This document shows positions 1 to 8,450 of a stretch of 28,182 bases of DNA, one piece after another. How positions within the stretch are numbered: the stretch's first letter is position 1; each line of letters starts with the position of its first letter. The position numbers were made by a program, and so were the translations under genes. The DNA is from Mucidula mucida (lineage: Eukaryota; Basidiomycota; Agaricomycetes; Agaricales; Physalacriaceae): contig JADNYV010000444.1 in assembly GCA_015501055.1 (NCBI GenBank), positions 1-28,182 on the forward strand, written 5' to 3'. A model generated the notes under the pieces. It saw only the letters and a list, made by a program, of their open reading frames with translations. It ran no database searches and was not told the origin of the DNA.

Positions 1-200
1 ACGCAGAAGATCCAACAATATTGAACTCGAACGAACGCGTACTCGAGTCATCAGCTAATAATGACAACAACGATATCTCGAGGTTGGATCCAGATGACGA
101 TGGCGCAGAGATCGTGTCAAAGCCTCTGTCGCGCGAGGCATCTCAGAACAGTCTTCGTGGTTTGGCGCGGAGGGAGTCCCTGACTGACTTGAATGACTGA
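1..200 (+). CDS. 3' end of a second copy of the low-complexity protein gene (partial, runs off left edge)
   Basis: An open frame enters from the left edge and stops at TGA 198-200. It encodes the last ~66 residues of the same protein as the gene at 4711-6323 (minus strand), ending in RRESLTDLND. Across these 200 bases I count three differences from the other copy: two synonymous, and one changing Leu to Pro in the SK(L/P)LSRE stretch. The frame and stop are kept, so the copy was coding until recently or still is. The two copies are inverted and converge tail to tail. Only the C-terminus is visible, so whether the rest of the gene exists beyond the window is unknown. Confidence 0.6.
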   Translation, partial: AEDPTILNSNERVLESSANNDNNDISRLDPDDDGAEIVSKPLSREASQNSLRGLARRESLTDLND

Positions 201-337
201 GTGCTCCGTCTTTGTACATCCGTTTCATCTTGATTTGTACTACATGTTTATTTCTCTTTTATATCACTGAATGTACATAGTCCCAATTTAACTTGTTTTA
301 GAAGACGAATCTCACTTGAGATATGAGCCTTAATACT
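1..337 (+). repeat. Left arm of an inverted duplication
   Basis: The reverse complement of 4576-4910 matches this arm. Coding bases 1-200 are about 98.5% identical. The following ~135 bases (3' untranslated) are recognisably related but carry many substitutions and small indels, for example the shared core AGTCCCAATTT and GAATCTCACTTG. Beyond ~338 the match is interrupted by the R insertion and resumes at ~795 with the S repeat. Confidence 0.8.
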
Positions 338-339
338 GG

Positions 340-794
340 TCTGTGGTGTGTTTATGTGCGCATACCTGCCCAAGCACGAGCCGGTATCGAGATCTCGATC
401 CTCAAATGTCGACGCGCCGCATCCAGAGGGCCTTTGATGTCCATATCCAAACCGCCGGCGCTCCAAAAAAAAACCACCCTGTAGCCATTGCAGGGATGTA
501 ACGAGCAGAATCGTGGACAAGAACTTGACGGTGGCAACGGAAGCGCCCCTGTCGAATGTTCTTTGCGACACTGAATACAGGTACAGTCTAGTTCCGATGA
601 GAGAAATCGCAGCCCGTGCCTACAGCCATGTATGTCAGTGGTCGTAGGCGAAGACAAGACTCGAACCAGTATCCAAAAACGCCTGTCCCTTTCAACAAAC
701 TTTCAGGCTGAGACAGCAGTATTAAGAACCGGTAGACCTCCCATCCTCAAAAAGTTGTTCACTAATACCTATGCAGGCGAACGCAGAGATTGTA
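340..794 (-). mobile_element. Element R, insertion of ~455 bp in the left repeat arm
   Basis: The right arm of the inverted duplication runs from gene 3' end through UTR into repeat S with only a short link. The left arm has about 455 extra bases at that junction. Most of the extra sequence (about 355-775, minus orientation) recurs at 7958-8206. A 30-nt block at 395-424 is exactly the reverse complement of 8177-8206, and the block around GGTCTACCGGT plus the TACATGGCTGTAGG block are also shared. It encodes no convincing protein. It behaves like a non-autonomous mobile element; class, terminal repeats and target-site duplication are not evident. Confidence 0.55.
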
Positions 795-837
795 CTTACA
801 ATTTGAGTGCAATAAAAAGTCGTCATAATTACCTTCA

Positions 838-1440
838 TTGGCGCTGTCCCTAGAACTGCTGGTCTACACCGCCATCGAGTTCCCTTGTACAACCAAGATC
901 ACTTTGTGGCCGGTTCCGTCCGTGCAAGATTGAAAAAGCCAACTCTTTACTGACCTCCACACCACCACTAAGCCATTGGAGAGCTATTCGGTTTGATGAA
1001 TGAGGTTGACAAAATCTAATCTCTCGACGACTGGTGAAAAAACCTAGTGACCATAACAGCCGCTGAATCGAGAGCTTGAGAGAAGGATGATGAATGAACG
1101 AACACTTCATCAAAGCCTCGCCTGCCTATAAAAATATGGCTTGGTCAACAGGATATCAGAAGCACCGAAAGCCACTATGCCTCAGTACTTGATGATACGG
1201 CACCTAAGCAACCCCAGTCACGGATCTTCCCCAAAGTCACAAAGAAATTTTCACTGGAGCGAAGGACGATGCTTTCCACTGGAGAGCAGCATACATTCCA
1301 TCCCCGCAGTAAAGTCCCAGCCCCAGAGGTACATACTAGTCAACGAAATGCGTTAACGTTGAGAAACGAAAAAAAATGACGATATCGCAATTGTGTATAG
1401 GGACCACGAAAGCCTTTGAGCTACGCTGCCTGAATGCTGA
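838..1440 (+). repeat. Dispersed repeat S, copy 1
   Basis: This ~600 bp unit begins with GGCGCTGTCC followed by a block ending GGTCTACACC. It shares ordered blocks with copy 2 at 1786-2395: GCCTATAAAAATA, a GAAAGCCACTATGCCTCAGT block, and CCCAGAGGTACATACTAGT near the 3' side. Copies 1 and 2 are diverged and have indels. No protein-coding frame is shared. The TATA-like GCCTATAAAAATA block in both copies could be a promoter remnant, but that is only a guess. Confidence 0.7.
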
Positions 1441-1785
1441 GACGTGTTCGTATACCAAGTCATTCATTCCGATTTGACGAGTCTGGTCGATGGATTACGA
1501 CGAGATGAATGGGCCTCGCAGCCACACTCATGCATTGTAGAAACATGATGCCTCGAGACGTGAGTCCTCCCTGCAGAGGCTCCCGTGTACGACGAGTATG
1601 CGCATTTGCGAATTTAAATTTGATGGACGAGAGGCAAGAGACGGGTAGGGGCTCCTTCCGAGAAAACTCTTTTGCTCGCTTCAGGGCATGCAGGTGACCC
1701 AAATGTTTAAAATGCCTACTGACTCTCTGGATCAACAAAAGAAATATTCCTGCAGAACATGCGCATAAAGGACTGGTAGACCACA

Positions 1786-2395
1786 ATTGGCGCTGTCCGT
1801 AGAGCTGCTAGTCTACACCACCATGTCATCTTCGTAAGGTGCTCACTGGGTAAAACAAAATGCGCAACTCCAGAAGCCACTGAGCTACTGGAGAGCTGTT
1901 TCGTCATCTACATTTGGTGCAGTGAGGGTGGCTCTCGGCGACTGGCAGAAAAACGTAAGCAATGGAAGCGTATGCGTTGCGCTGAATCTTCAACCACGTA
2001 CGAGAGAGAGATGGAAGAACGAGGGCCAGCCTCCGGGCGCACAAAGACCCACCGCAGCAAAGCGTCAACAGCCTATAAAAATAATTCTGGAAGTGATTGG
2101 AAGAAGCAACGAAAGCCACTATGCCTCAGTGCTTGATGAGGCAGCACCAAGCAAGCCAGTCACGAAGCTTCCCCCAAGCCACAGAGAAATTTTCTTCGGG
2201 CGATGGACAATGCTTTCAACACAGAAGCCGCTAAGCACTGGAGAGCAGCATACAGTCCATCCGGCAGTAGTCCCAGTCCCAGAGGTACATACTAGTAAGA
2301 TCTGTCGAGAGAAACAAAAAATGGCGACATCACCTACGCAAATGAACAACGAAAGCCATTGAGCTACCGTACCCCAACGAGAGTCCGATTGCCAG
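1786..2395 (+). repeat. Dispersed repeat S, copy 2
   Basis: Direct copy of 838-1440, about 945 bp downstream start to start. It holds the same blocks in the same order, with extra sequence around 1920-2070. The long frame on the plus strand here (1922-2362) is not conserved in copy 1 and is probably not a gene. Bases 1441-1785, between the copies, show nothing I recognise. Confidence 0.7.
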
Positions 2396-2456
2396 CTTCC
2401 CTCCGACTTCCGATGAGGTGTTCTAAAAAAAAAAAGTGCACCGAGACAGCGAATCC

Positions 2457-2512
2457 GCCGGCACCTAAGCAAGTCAGCTAGGAATCTTCCCCCAAGCCAC
2501 AAAGGAAAATGC
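2457..2512 (+). repeat. Dispersed repeat S, truncated copy 3
   Basis: A short block matching the middle of copies 1 and 2: CACCTAAGCAAGTCAGCTAG, then ATCTTCCCCCAAGCCACAAA. Flanks do not match S. Bases 2513-2773, between this fragment and the 3' end of the NCBP3-like gene, contain no recognisable feature. Confidence 0.5.
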
Positions 2513-2773
2513 CTCACCCGCGAAGAGGCCAAACTTCATCGGCTCTTCTAGCAGAGGCACTTGATGTCCGCTTTTCAGATTGCTAGGAAGCTCTGTGTGT
2601 TGTTCAAAGGGGATGCGATATTATACATACGACCATTGATAGATACTTTACAATACATGAAGACGATTGATCGGGGCTTGTATAGTGTGAGACGCGCAAA
2701 AAACGAAATCTTAATCTGGCCTACGCATTAGTAAGTGTAGAGTTGAAACGACATATACAACTCACATATAAAA

Positions 2774-3859
2774 TCACTCCCCTTCCTTCAAAAACGCGTC
2801 CAGCTCGTCATCAAGCTCTTGCTGACTCTTCTTTGGGCGCTCCCTTCCGCCTCTCTCCTTTTCGTCACCTTCCCGGGGTCTCCTTCCACGACCGCCGCGT
2901 CTACGCCTGTCTCTACCTTCCCCATCCCTTCTCCGTCGATCACCGCTCCCGTCGCTATATACGCGGCCTGGTACGCCGTCAATGGCTCTGATAACACTCG
3001 TACGTTCCAGTAACGTGCGCCCATCCGATGCAATATAGTCTGAGCGCATGCGACTCGCAAGAATGGGCTCTGGTTCCGGCTCTGGCGAATGGTCATCCAA
3101 GAAATTGTCCAGCTCAAGATCCAAGTCCTCCCCGCGTCTCCGTCGTTTGCGTTTATAGAACTCGCTTTCTCGTTTAGCGCCACGCTTCTTGACGTCAGTG
3201 GCGAGCGCCCATCGCATGCGGATGAGACCGCGGGCTTTAGTGTATGCGGAGGGTTCTGACGGCGCGAGCAATGTCTGGGATATCCGTTCCTCGGGTGGTA
3301 GGAGTGTTAGAGGAATATTATGGGCGAGCATAAACCCGTCCTCGTCGGGAGCCTCGCCTTGCGTCTTTGCGAGTGCAGCAAAAGCCTTAGCAGCCTTGCC
3401 GCGACCGTCAAACACGAGCACGCATGTCTCGTCGTTGATCCACTCCAGCCCGAGTGGCGTAACACCAAACTGGGCGCGTAGGCGAAAAGACGAACAGTGG
3501 GAAGAGTGGATATGGGTGGGCCAACGAGAAGAATCGCGTTGGAACGCTCGTTGGGGTCGCCGTCGGCCAGAACGGACATGTCGACGTCGAGCTCGGGGGT
3601 TGGGGACCGGGACACTGAGCGCTTACGCTACAGAGCGGGACGTTGGCCAGCGGCATGGGTCCGTGAAATGGCGCACCTTCTTGCGACTGCTGAATTCTTC
3701 TTCCAAGAGGTACACCTTGGTCTTGCCGATTCGGTTTGCAAGGCTCTCTTTCTGCTCTTCATAAGGCGTCGTGTCCGAGTAAGATAATATGACTTCATCC
3801 TCGGGGAGCGCGTCGGGCAGGTCGGTGAATGCCACTCTCGGTGACGCGAGACTCTCCAT
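2774..3859 (-). CDS. NCBP3-like (DUF2414) RNA-binding protein, with one apparent frameshift
   Basis: Predicted ~345 aa. Exon 1 is 3677-3859 (ATG at 3859); a 49-bp intron follows (3628-3676), and exon 2 starts at 3627, joining into a basic KKRKRS stretch that suggests nuclear import. The core resembles the domain of nuclear cap-binding subunit 3: an RRM-like strand NAILLVGPP, a helix STLPTVRLFAYA, then LGLEWINDETCVLVF, whose EWxND matches the family's EWxDD motif. Downstream RMRWALATDVKKRGAKRESE matches the second conserved block. The C-terminus is Arg/Gly/Asp-rich and ends DDELDAFLKEGE. NCBP3 proteins bind capped RNA and act with export factors. The frame shifts by one base near 3470-3480, between FAYA and QFGV; no reasonable intron fixes this, so it is a mutation or a sequence error. 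Confidence 0.72.
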
Positions 3860-3961
3860 TGTCGTTGACGTCGTGGGGTAAAGCAGAGGAAGGAATGATC
3901 ATGAGCGTTGCTGATTAGCCTATCTGTACGGATCTATATACTCACAAAGACTCAGTTACAA

Positions 3962-4044
3962 GGCAATGTGACCGAGTGGTTAAGGTGTTGGATTTAAGTC
4001 CCAATGGGTGCTAACCCGCGCGAGTTCGAACCTCGCCGTTGCCA
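3962..4044 (+). tRNA. trnL-UAA: tRNA-Leu (anticodon UAA)
   Basis: The 83-nt sequence folds as a type II tRNA. The acceptor stem GGCAATG pairs with CGTTGCC (one G-U) with discriminator A at 4044. The D arm is ACCGAGTGGTTAAGGT. Anticodon loop TTTAAGT (3993-3999) holds TAA at 3995-3997. The variable arm has stem GGGT/ACCC, and the T arm is GCGAG-TTCGAAC-CTCGC. It has no intron. Box A and box B are intact, and a TTTT terminator lies at 4064-4067. The base pair at the top of the anticodon stem (31:39) is A-C rather than Watson-Crick. Class II form plus UAA makes leucine the clear call. Confidence 0.9.
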
Positions 4045-4095
4045 TGGGTTTATTCGGTATTCCTTTTCAATGAAGTTCTTTTTGGCCCAGCGTTG

Positions 4096-4286
4096 AGGGT
4101 GGTGCAGTAAACTTAGGGTGGCGCAGTAAACCTCATATTCCCGCCACCCCCAGGCTCTCTGAGTGCCGCGCCCTTAGTCACGTGCCGGTATCGAAACCTA
4201 CCCGCACATCTTCGACGGTTTCAATACCGTTATTTACCGCAGTAAAGCCAAGGTTCATCAAAACCTAGGGCTTACTTCACCACCCT
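4096..4286. mobile_element. MITE-like element, 191 bp
   Basis: The ends form an imperfect inverted repeat: AGGGTGGTGCAGTAAAC on the left, and AGGGTGGTGAAGTAAGC as the reverse complement of the right end, with similarity for ~24 bases. Inside is a near-perfect palindrome, CGGTATCGAAACC near 4187 and GGTTTCAATACCG near 4217. The motif GCAGTAAA occurs twice on the left and once near the right. No open frame. I could not find a clear target-site duplication, so the superfamily is unassigned. It abuts repeat S copy 4 and may have inserted into it. Confidence 0.6.
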
Positions 4287-4291
4287 AGCCG

Positions 4292-4527
4292 GTCGAGAGA
4301 ATACTCATTAGGTTTTGTGCAGCTGATCTCATTGGACATCCAACAGACTAGCACTCCGATGACTCAGTGGCTTCTGGAGCGATGTGGAGACCAAATGTTG
4401 CGTTCACATTCTTTTTCAATTCTGTACGGACAGAAACGGTGGCCACAAAGTTTACAACACTACAATGAAGGAAATTGAACGAGGCTCGGTGGCGGTGTAG
4501 ACCAGCAGTTCTAGGGACAGTGCCAAT
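4292..4527 (-). repeat. Dispersed repeat S, copy 4 (5' part, inverted)
   Basis: The reverse complement starts with CACTGTCCCTAGAACTGCTG and GTCTACACCGCC, as in copy 1 at 843-875. It continues through ACTTTGTGGCC, ATTGAAAAAG and CTCTCGAC blocks. Only the first ~235 bases of the unit remain; the match stops where the MITE-like element begins. Its position, directly downstream of the gene 3' end in both inverted arms, shows that S was part of the duplicated segment. Confidence 0.65.
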
Positions 4528-4575
4528 GGCTTGAAACTTTGACAGCTTTTATTTTTCACATTCACATTGTAGGTT

Positions 4576-4910
4576 CAACTGTTCAGGGCCAACATCCCAA
4601 GTGAGATTCATCTCCTACAATAAGTCAAATTGGGACTACTACATAGAGTGACATACACATATAAGTAGTATACATAAACAAGAAATGAATGTGTAGTACA
4701 GACGGAACACTCAGTCATTTAAGTCAGTCAGGGACTCCCTCCGCGCCAAACCACGAAGACTGTTCTGAGATGCCTCGCGCGACAGAAGCTTGGACACGAT
4801 CTCTGCGCCATCGTCATCTGGATCCAACCTCGAGATATCGTTGTTGTCATTATTAGCTGATGACTCGAGTACGCGTTCGTTCGAGTTCAATATTGTTGGA
4901 TCTTCTGCGT
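4576..4910 (-). repeat. Right arm of the inverted duplication
   Basis: Reverse complement of 1-337. It covers the C-terminal coding end (4711-4910) and the 3' untranslated region of the low-complexity gene. The coding part is nearly identical between arms, whereas the untranslated part is clearly diverged. Confidence 0.8.
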
Positions 4911-6323
4911 TTGGTAACACCCCATAGTTGTAGTTGGAGTTAAAATGGAAAGGGTATGGCAAATAGTCCAAGGGGAAGGACGGCGCCGGATAAGGATCAG
5001 ACGGGCCCCATGCCTGAGAGAGCGGTGGTGCGTATGAGCTGGAACCAGCGGAGGCATAATCGTAACGCTCGCCAGTCGTGGACGCGGCGCTCGACACAAT
5101 TGGATGGGACGGGACTGTAGAAGGTGCGGTAATTACTATAAGACAATGCGCTTTTAGACCATTGGAAAACAGCACATGAAATGAAACGACTTACCCTCTC
5201 TTGCCTTTCCTTTCCCTTTCGCTTGAGGCGGAGGCGGAGGCGGACGATGCAAATCCCTCTCTTGTTCCTCTTCATCAACCTGCTCGTTCCTCTTCCGCTT
5301 ATTGTTATTGGAGCTACTTGATGTTTCAGCACTTCCACCGCTCGCAGACTTGCCTTTCCTAGGCCCTCCCCGTAGACGCGTCTCGATGCAGTCGGGGTGC
5401 TTAAAGTCGAAAACCTGTTTGTATGTGGGCTGTGCGGGGGGTGCGGGTGTGAGCGTTACTTTGCGAGGCTTGCGATTCCTTTTGGGTTTTCCAACGACTA
5501 CTGAAGATGTGGAAACGGGAGTGTTTGCGGCCGAAGAGGAGGAATGGGGAACGGAGACGCGGGGTGTCGTGCTTGAGGGTGGCACGACGGTCAAATTTGT
5601 CTGGCGTGTCGCGTTTGGCGCGTTACTCTGTCCCTTTGCAGGAGCGTCCGATGCTGTTGGAGATGCCGAAGAAATGTGCGGCGCCGAGGATTGGGGAGGG
5701 GCGACGCGGCGTGTCGCGCTCGAGGATGGCATAACGGTCACGTTGGTACCAGCCGCATTAGGCACGTTGGAGGTGTCGTGCCGGGTTGTCGGTGAGATCT
5801 TTTGGGAGGAGGGGATCAACGTGACGGGATAAGGGACGGGCGGTGTGTACGGGTTTGTGAGATTCCCATTGTTGGGGTCATAAGGGTTCGTCTGGTACGC
5901 CGGAGGCAAGAAAATGCGCGCGCCTTGCTCTGCAGCGCCTCGTCCGAGCCCATTGCTGTGATATCCATGAGAGTCATTAAGGCCTTGGTAGTGGTCGACA
6001 TGATTATCTAGATGATGGAGAGTGGGGGCGGCGCGGGGACCATGGACAGAGGGGTATGTGGGTATAAAGCCGGGGAAATTTGGCGCAGTGAATGCGTAGG
6101 CGCCTGCGCCATTGTTGACTGCATTGTTCATCGCGGGGTGATATGGTGCCGCGAAGTTAATAGGGTAAGTAGCCCGATGATTGAGCTGTTCGGGAGATCT
6201 GGACGCGTTAATGGCATTGGGAGTCCTGCCATTGTTAGCGTCGTTGTGCGATGTGCCACTGAGTTTCGCGGGCAATGGGAGTTCTTGGTCATGGTTTGGG
6301 AGAGGATAACGCGTCGAGGACAT
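4711..6323 (-). CDS. Low-complexity Pro/Ser/Asn-rich protein of unknown function
   Basis: Two exons: 5195-6323 and 4711-5135, split by a 59-bp GTAAGT...TATAG intron (5136-5194), giving 517 aa. I do not recognise a family. The N-terminal half is rich in Asn, Pro, Tyr and His. The middle has two serine/threonine-rich stretches with VTVMPSSSATRRVAPP-like repeats. Then comes PKRNRKPRKVTLTP, a short non-repetitive block YKQVFDFKHPDCIETRLRGG, a likely nuclear signal NKRKRN, an acidic run, a polyproline run and an acidic tail DPDDDGAE. This pattern suits a nuclear, mostly disordered protein, but function is not inferable. I chose the ATG at 6323; in-frame ATGs at 6437 (context CACAATGG) and 6524 would extend it. 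Its 3' end is duplicated in inverted form at 1-200. Confidence 0.7.
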
Positions 6324-6923
6324 CTTGGTAGATGAAATAAAGACAAAAGATAAGAGTGTGGACTGAGATGTCGCGGGAGATGAATGTGGTTGAATGTTAG
6401 AATGCAAACAAGGCCGGAGAGATCGAATAGGCGCCATTGTGTGTCTTTGTTTGGGCACAAACAATGTCACCTGCTTTCTGATTTTTCTGGACATTTTGAG
6501 ACTACAAACGCGTCGGTAGTGCATGCTTCAAGCAGTAGCAAAGAAGTATTCCAAGTTTTGTTAATTGATTCTGCGTCGCGAGTGACATCGAGGAAGTGTG
6601 GCGCATTTACGCCGATCAAAGTTGACAAGATAATCAATTCCAGAAAGCACGGATAGAACAATGGCTTCTTGGTCGTGGCGAAGGCGGGTAGAGTAGATCT
6701 AGAATGATCAATCAGCGGTTTTTTCCCTTATGAACTCTCCACCTCGAAGCAATGGCGGACAATGCGCTGGAGGAATCATTCAAAAATCATAGGAGCATCG
6801 TGATCAACGATGATAATGACGCATATCGCATGATGCTGCTATCCACGTCCGAGGAGAGCAGCGGCTTGTGATCAGCCTCGTAAGTATGCACAGTGCGGTG
6901 CGCCTCGCACATAAAGCGGCCCA
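6324..6923. other. Intergenic, upstream of the low-complexity gene
   Basis: Presumed 5' region of the gene ending at 6323. In-frame ATGs at 6437 and 6524 allow a longer N-terminus. Otherwise I see no gene, RNA or clear repeat. Confidence 0.5.
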
Positions 6924-7330
6924 CTACTTGCGCGTGAATGTGCCTACGGCAAACAATTGGAGGTCCGGAAATACCTGATTGAGATAAGCGAGAAATCCTA
7001 GCTGGGACGACCATGAGACCAAAGGTGCTCAGCGATATGTAAATGTTGACACAAGGCCAACCCACGATGTGGATCGGTTTCGTATAGCGATTTGATAAAA
7101 TTATCCAGAGGGTGGACTACGTGCCGAGTATAATAGGGAACGTGCTGGACCGGGAGGAGGTGCCTATCCCGCGTTGTAATGGTACGAGTATAGGGCGCTA
7201 GCGTCATTGCCGAGTTTCTCAGTTCTAAAAGAGTCTATTCGCAAAGTCGTAAGAGGGTGCGCCGTCCTGTGAACAGTGACTCCCATGGTACGGGACGTGT
7301 TCGTTTATCGAAGTCTTTTGCGAGTCGGCG
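6924..7330 (+). repeat. Diverged ~400-bp tandem repeat, unit 1
   Basis: Starts with TTGCGCGTGA and matches 7336-7720 in the same order: GAGAAAT-CTAGCTGGGACGACCATGAG, GGTTTCGTATA, CCAGAGGGT, a GTGCCGAGTATAATA block, GGGAACGTGCTGG with CCGGGAGGAGG, CGAGTTTCTCAG, and a CTCCCATGGTACGGGACG block. It has many substitutions and indels and no conserved reading frame. Confidence 0.8.
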
Positions 7331-7335
7331 GAATT

Positions 7336-7720
7336 ACTTGCGCGTGACTGATAATGTCAGTCGTACGGCGAAGAATTGAAGGTCGGGAACTACCTGACCA
7401 AAATAAGCGAGAAATACTAGCTGGGACGACCATGAGCTCGGCGATAGGTAAATGCTGACACCGGCGCCAAACCACGATGGGTATCGGTTTCGTATACTTG
7501 GCGATATATCCAGAGGGTGAGCTACGTGCCGAGTATAATACTATTAGGGAACGTGCTGGGCCGGGAGGAGGCGTTGTCATGGTCCGAGTATAGTTATTGC
7601 CGAGTTTCTCAGCTGCAAACTAGTCTGTTCGCAAAGGGTGCGCCATCCTGTGAACAGCGACTCCCATGGTACGGGACGCGTTTATCAGGGTTTTCAAGTC
7701 TTTTTTTGTGTGTCGGCCGT
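7336..7720 (+). repeat. Diverged ~400-bp tandem repeat, unit 2
   Basis: Direct copy of 6924-7330, separated by only a few bases and therefore a head-to-tail duplication. It lacks some segments of unit 1 and has extra bases, for example CTATT inside the GTATAATA block. Bases 7721-7957 after it hold no recognisable feature. Confidence 0.8.
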
Positions 7721-7957
7721 AGAGCGGAGGAGCCCCCGCACTCCTAGCCCCAAGATCCTGGAGCTTTGGTCGCGCAGATAGATGTTCCGAGAGTTCGTTA
7801 GAGACGGCCGAAGTGCGATAGCAGTAACCACTCCGTGTGCTTGTCGGTCAAACAGATGCGGTCGGGAAGCAAGTCCGAAATAGGACGCTTGGTGATCGCC
7901 ACCGCACTACTTACAACGCGGAGTCAATTTATGTCGAGTCCCTGTTTGAAGACGTAC

Positions 7958-8206
7958 ATAGGTGAACAAGTCTTTGAGGATAGGTGGTCTACCGGTCCTT
8001 AATACGCTGCTGGAAGTTTTTCTCACTGATTGAACTTGTAAATGACAGGCTTCGTCCGACGTCCGTCATGACCACTGATACATAATAATACAATGATACA
8101 TGGCTGTAGGCGGATTCACGTCGGGCTGCGATTACATATACCTGTGTTCAGTGCAACAAAAATTCGACAGTCCAGTGGATGCGGCGCGTCGACATTTGAG
8201 GATCGA
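7958..8206 (+). mobile_element. Element R, second copy (internally deleted)
   Basis: Same order of blocks as the reverse complement of 355-775: ACATAGGTGAACAAG, GGTCTACCGGT, GACCACTGA, TACATGGCTGTAGG, GGGCTGCGATT, TGTTCAGTG, ATTCGACAG, and then the exact 30-nt block at 8177-8206. About 110 bases present in the left copy between the ATTCGACAG and GGATGCGG blocks are missing here. Just downstream (about 8207-8248) is a hairpin with AGAGGT/ACCTCT and CCCCG/CGGGG stems. Bases 8249-8450 hold nothing clear. Confidence 0.55.
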
Positions 8207-8450
8207 AGAGGTAGACAGCTCCCCGGTGGCTTAGCGGGGGACCTCTGGGTCAGAATAAGTAAATCTTGTTGCTTTTTTAAATCCAAGAGGGTTTGTGGGT
8301 TTCTCGCTTTGTCTGTCCGCTCATTCACATTGTTCTACTTTGAGATGTAGACATGCAAGCAGAGATGTGAATGACATAACTAATGGCTCAGATTGTCCTC
8401 ACATACCGAGTCGACTTTAACAATGGAATAACAATAATAAAATGTCTCAA

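Noticed and set aside
248..657. Minus-strand frames over element R, including a Cys-containing CTCIQCRKE stretch that resembles a zinc knuckle
   Set aside because: The second R copy at 7958-8206 does not preserve the frame, so the resemblance is probably accidental.
658..668. tRNA box B-like GGTTCGAGTC on the minus strand of element R, suggesting a SINE
   Set aside because: No box A at the right distance, the T-stem pairs poorly, and the second R copy lacks the box.
1922..2532. Overlapping long frames on both strands (146 and 137 codons)
   Set aside because: They lie within repeat S copy 2, are not conserved in copy 1, and show no motif; treated as chance frames.
5302..6335. Several plus-strand frames opposite the low-complexity gene
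   Set aside because: Composition mirrors the Pro/Ser-rich coding strand; no start context or motif supports them.
8226..8280. Box A-like TGGCTTAGCGG followed by a T6 run, suggesting a Pol III gene
   Set aside because: No box B and no tRNA-like fold; only a local hairpin is visible.
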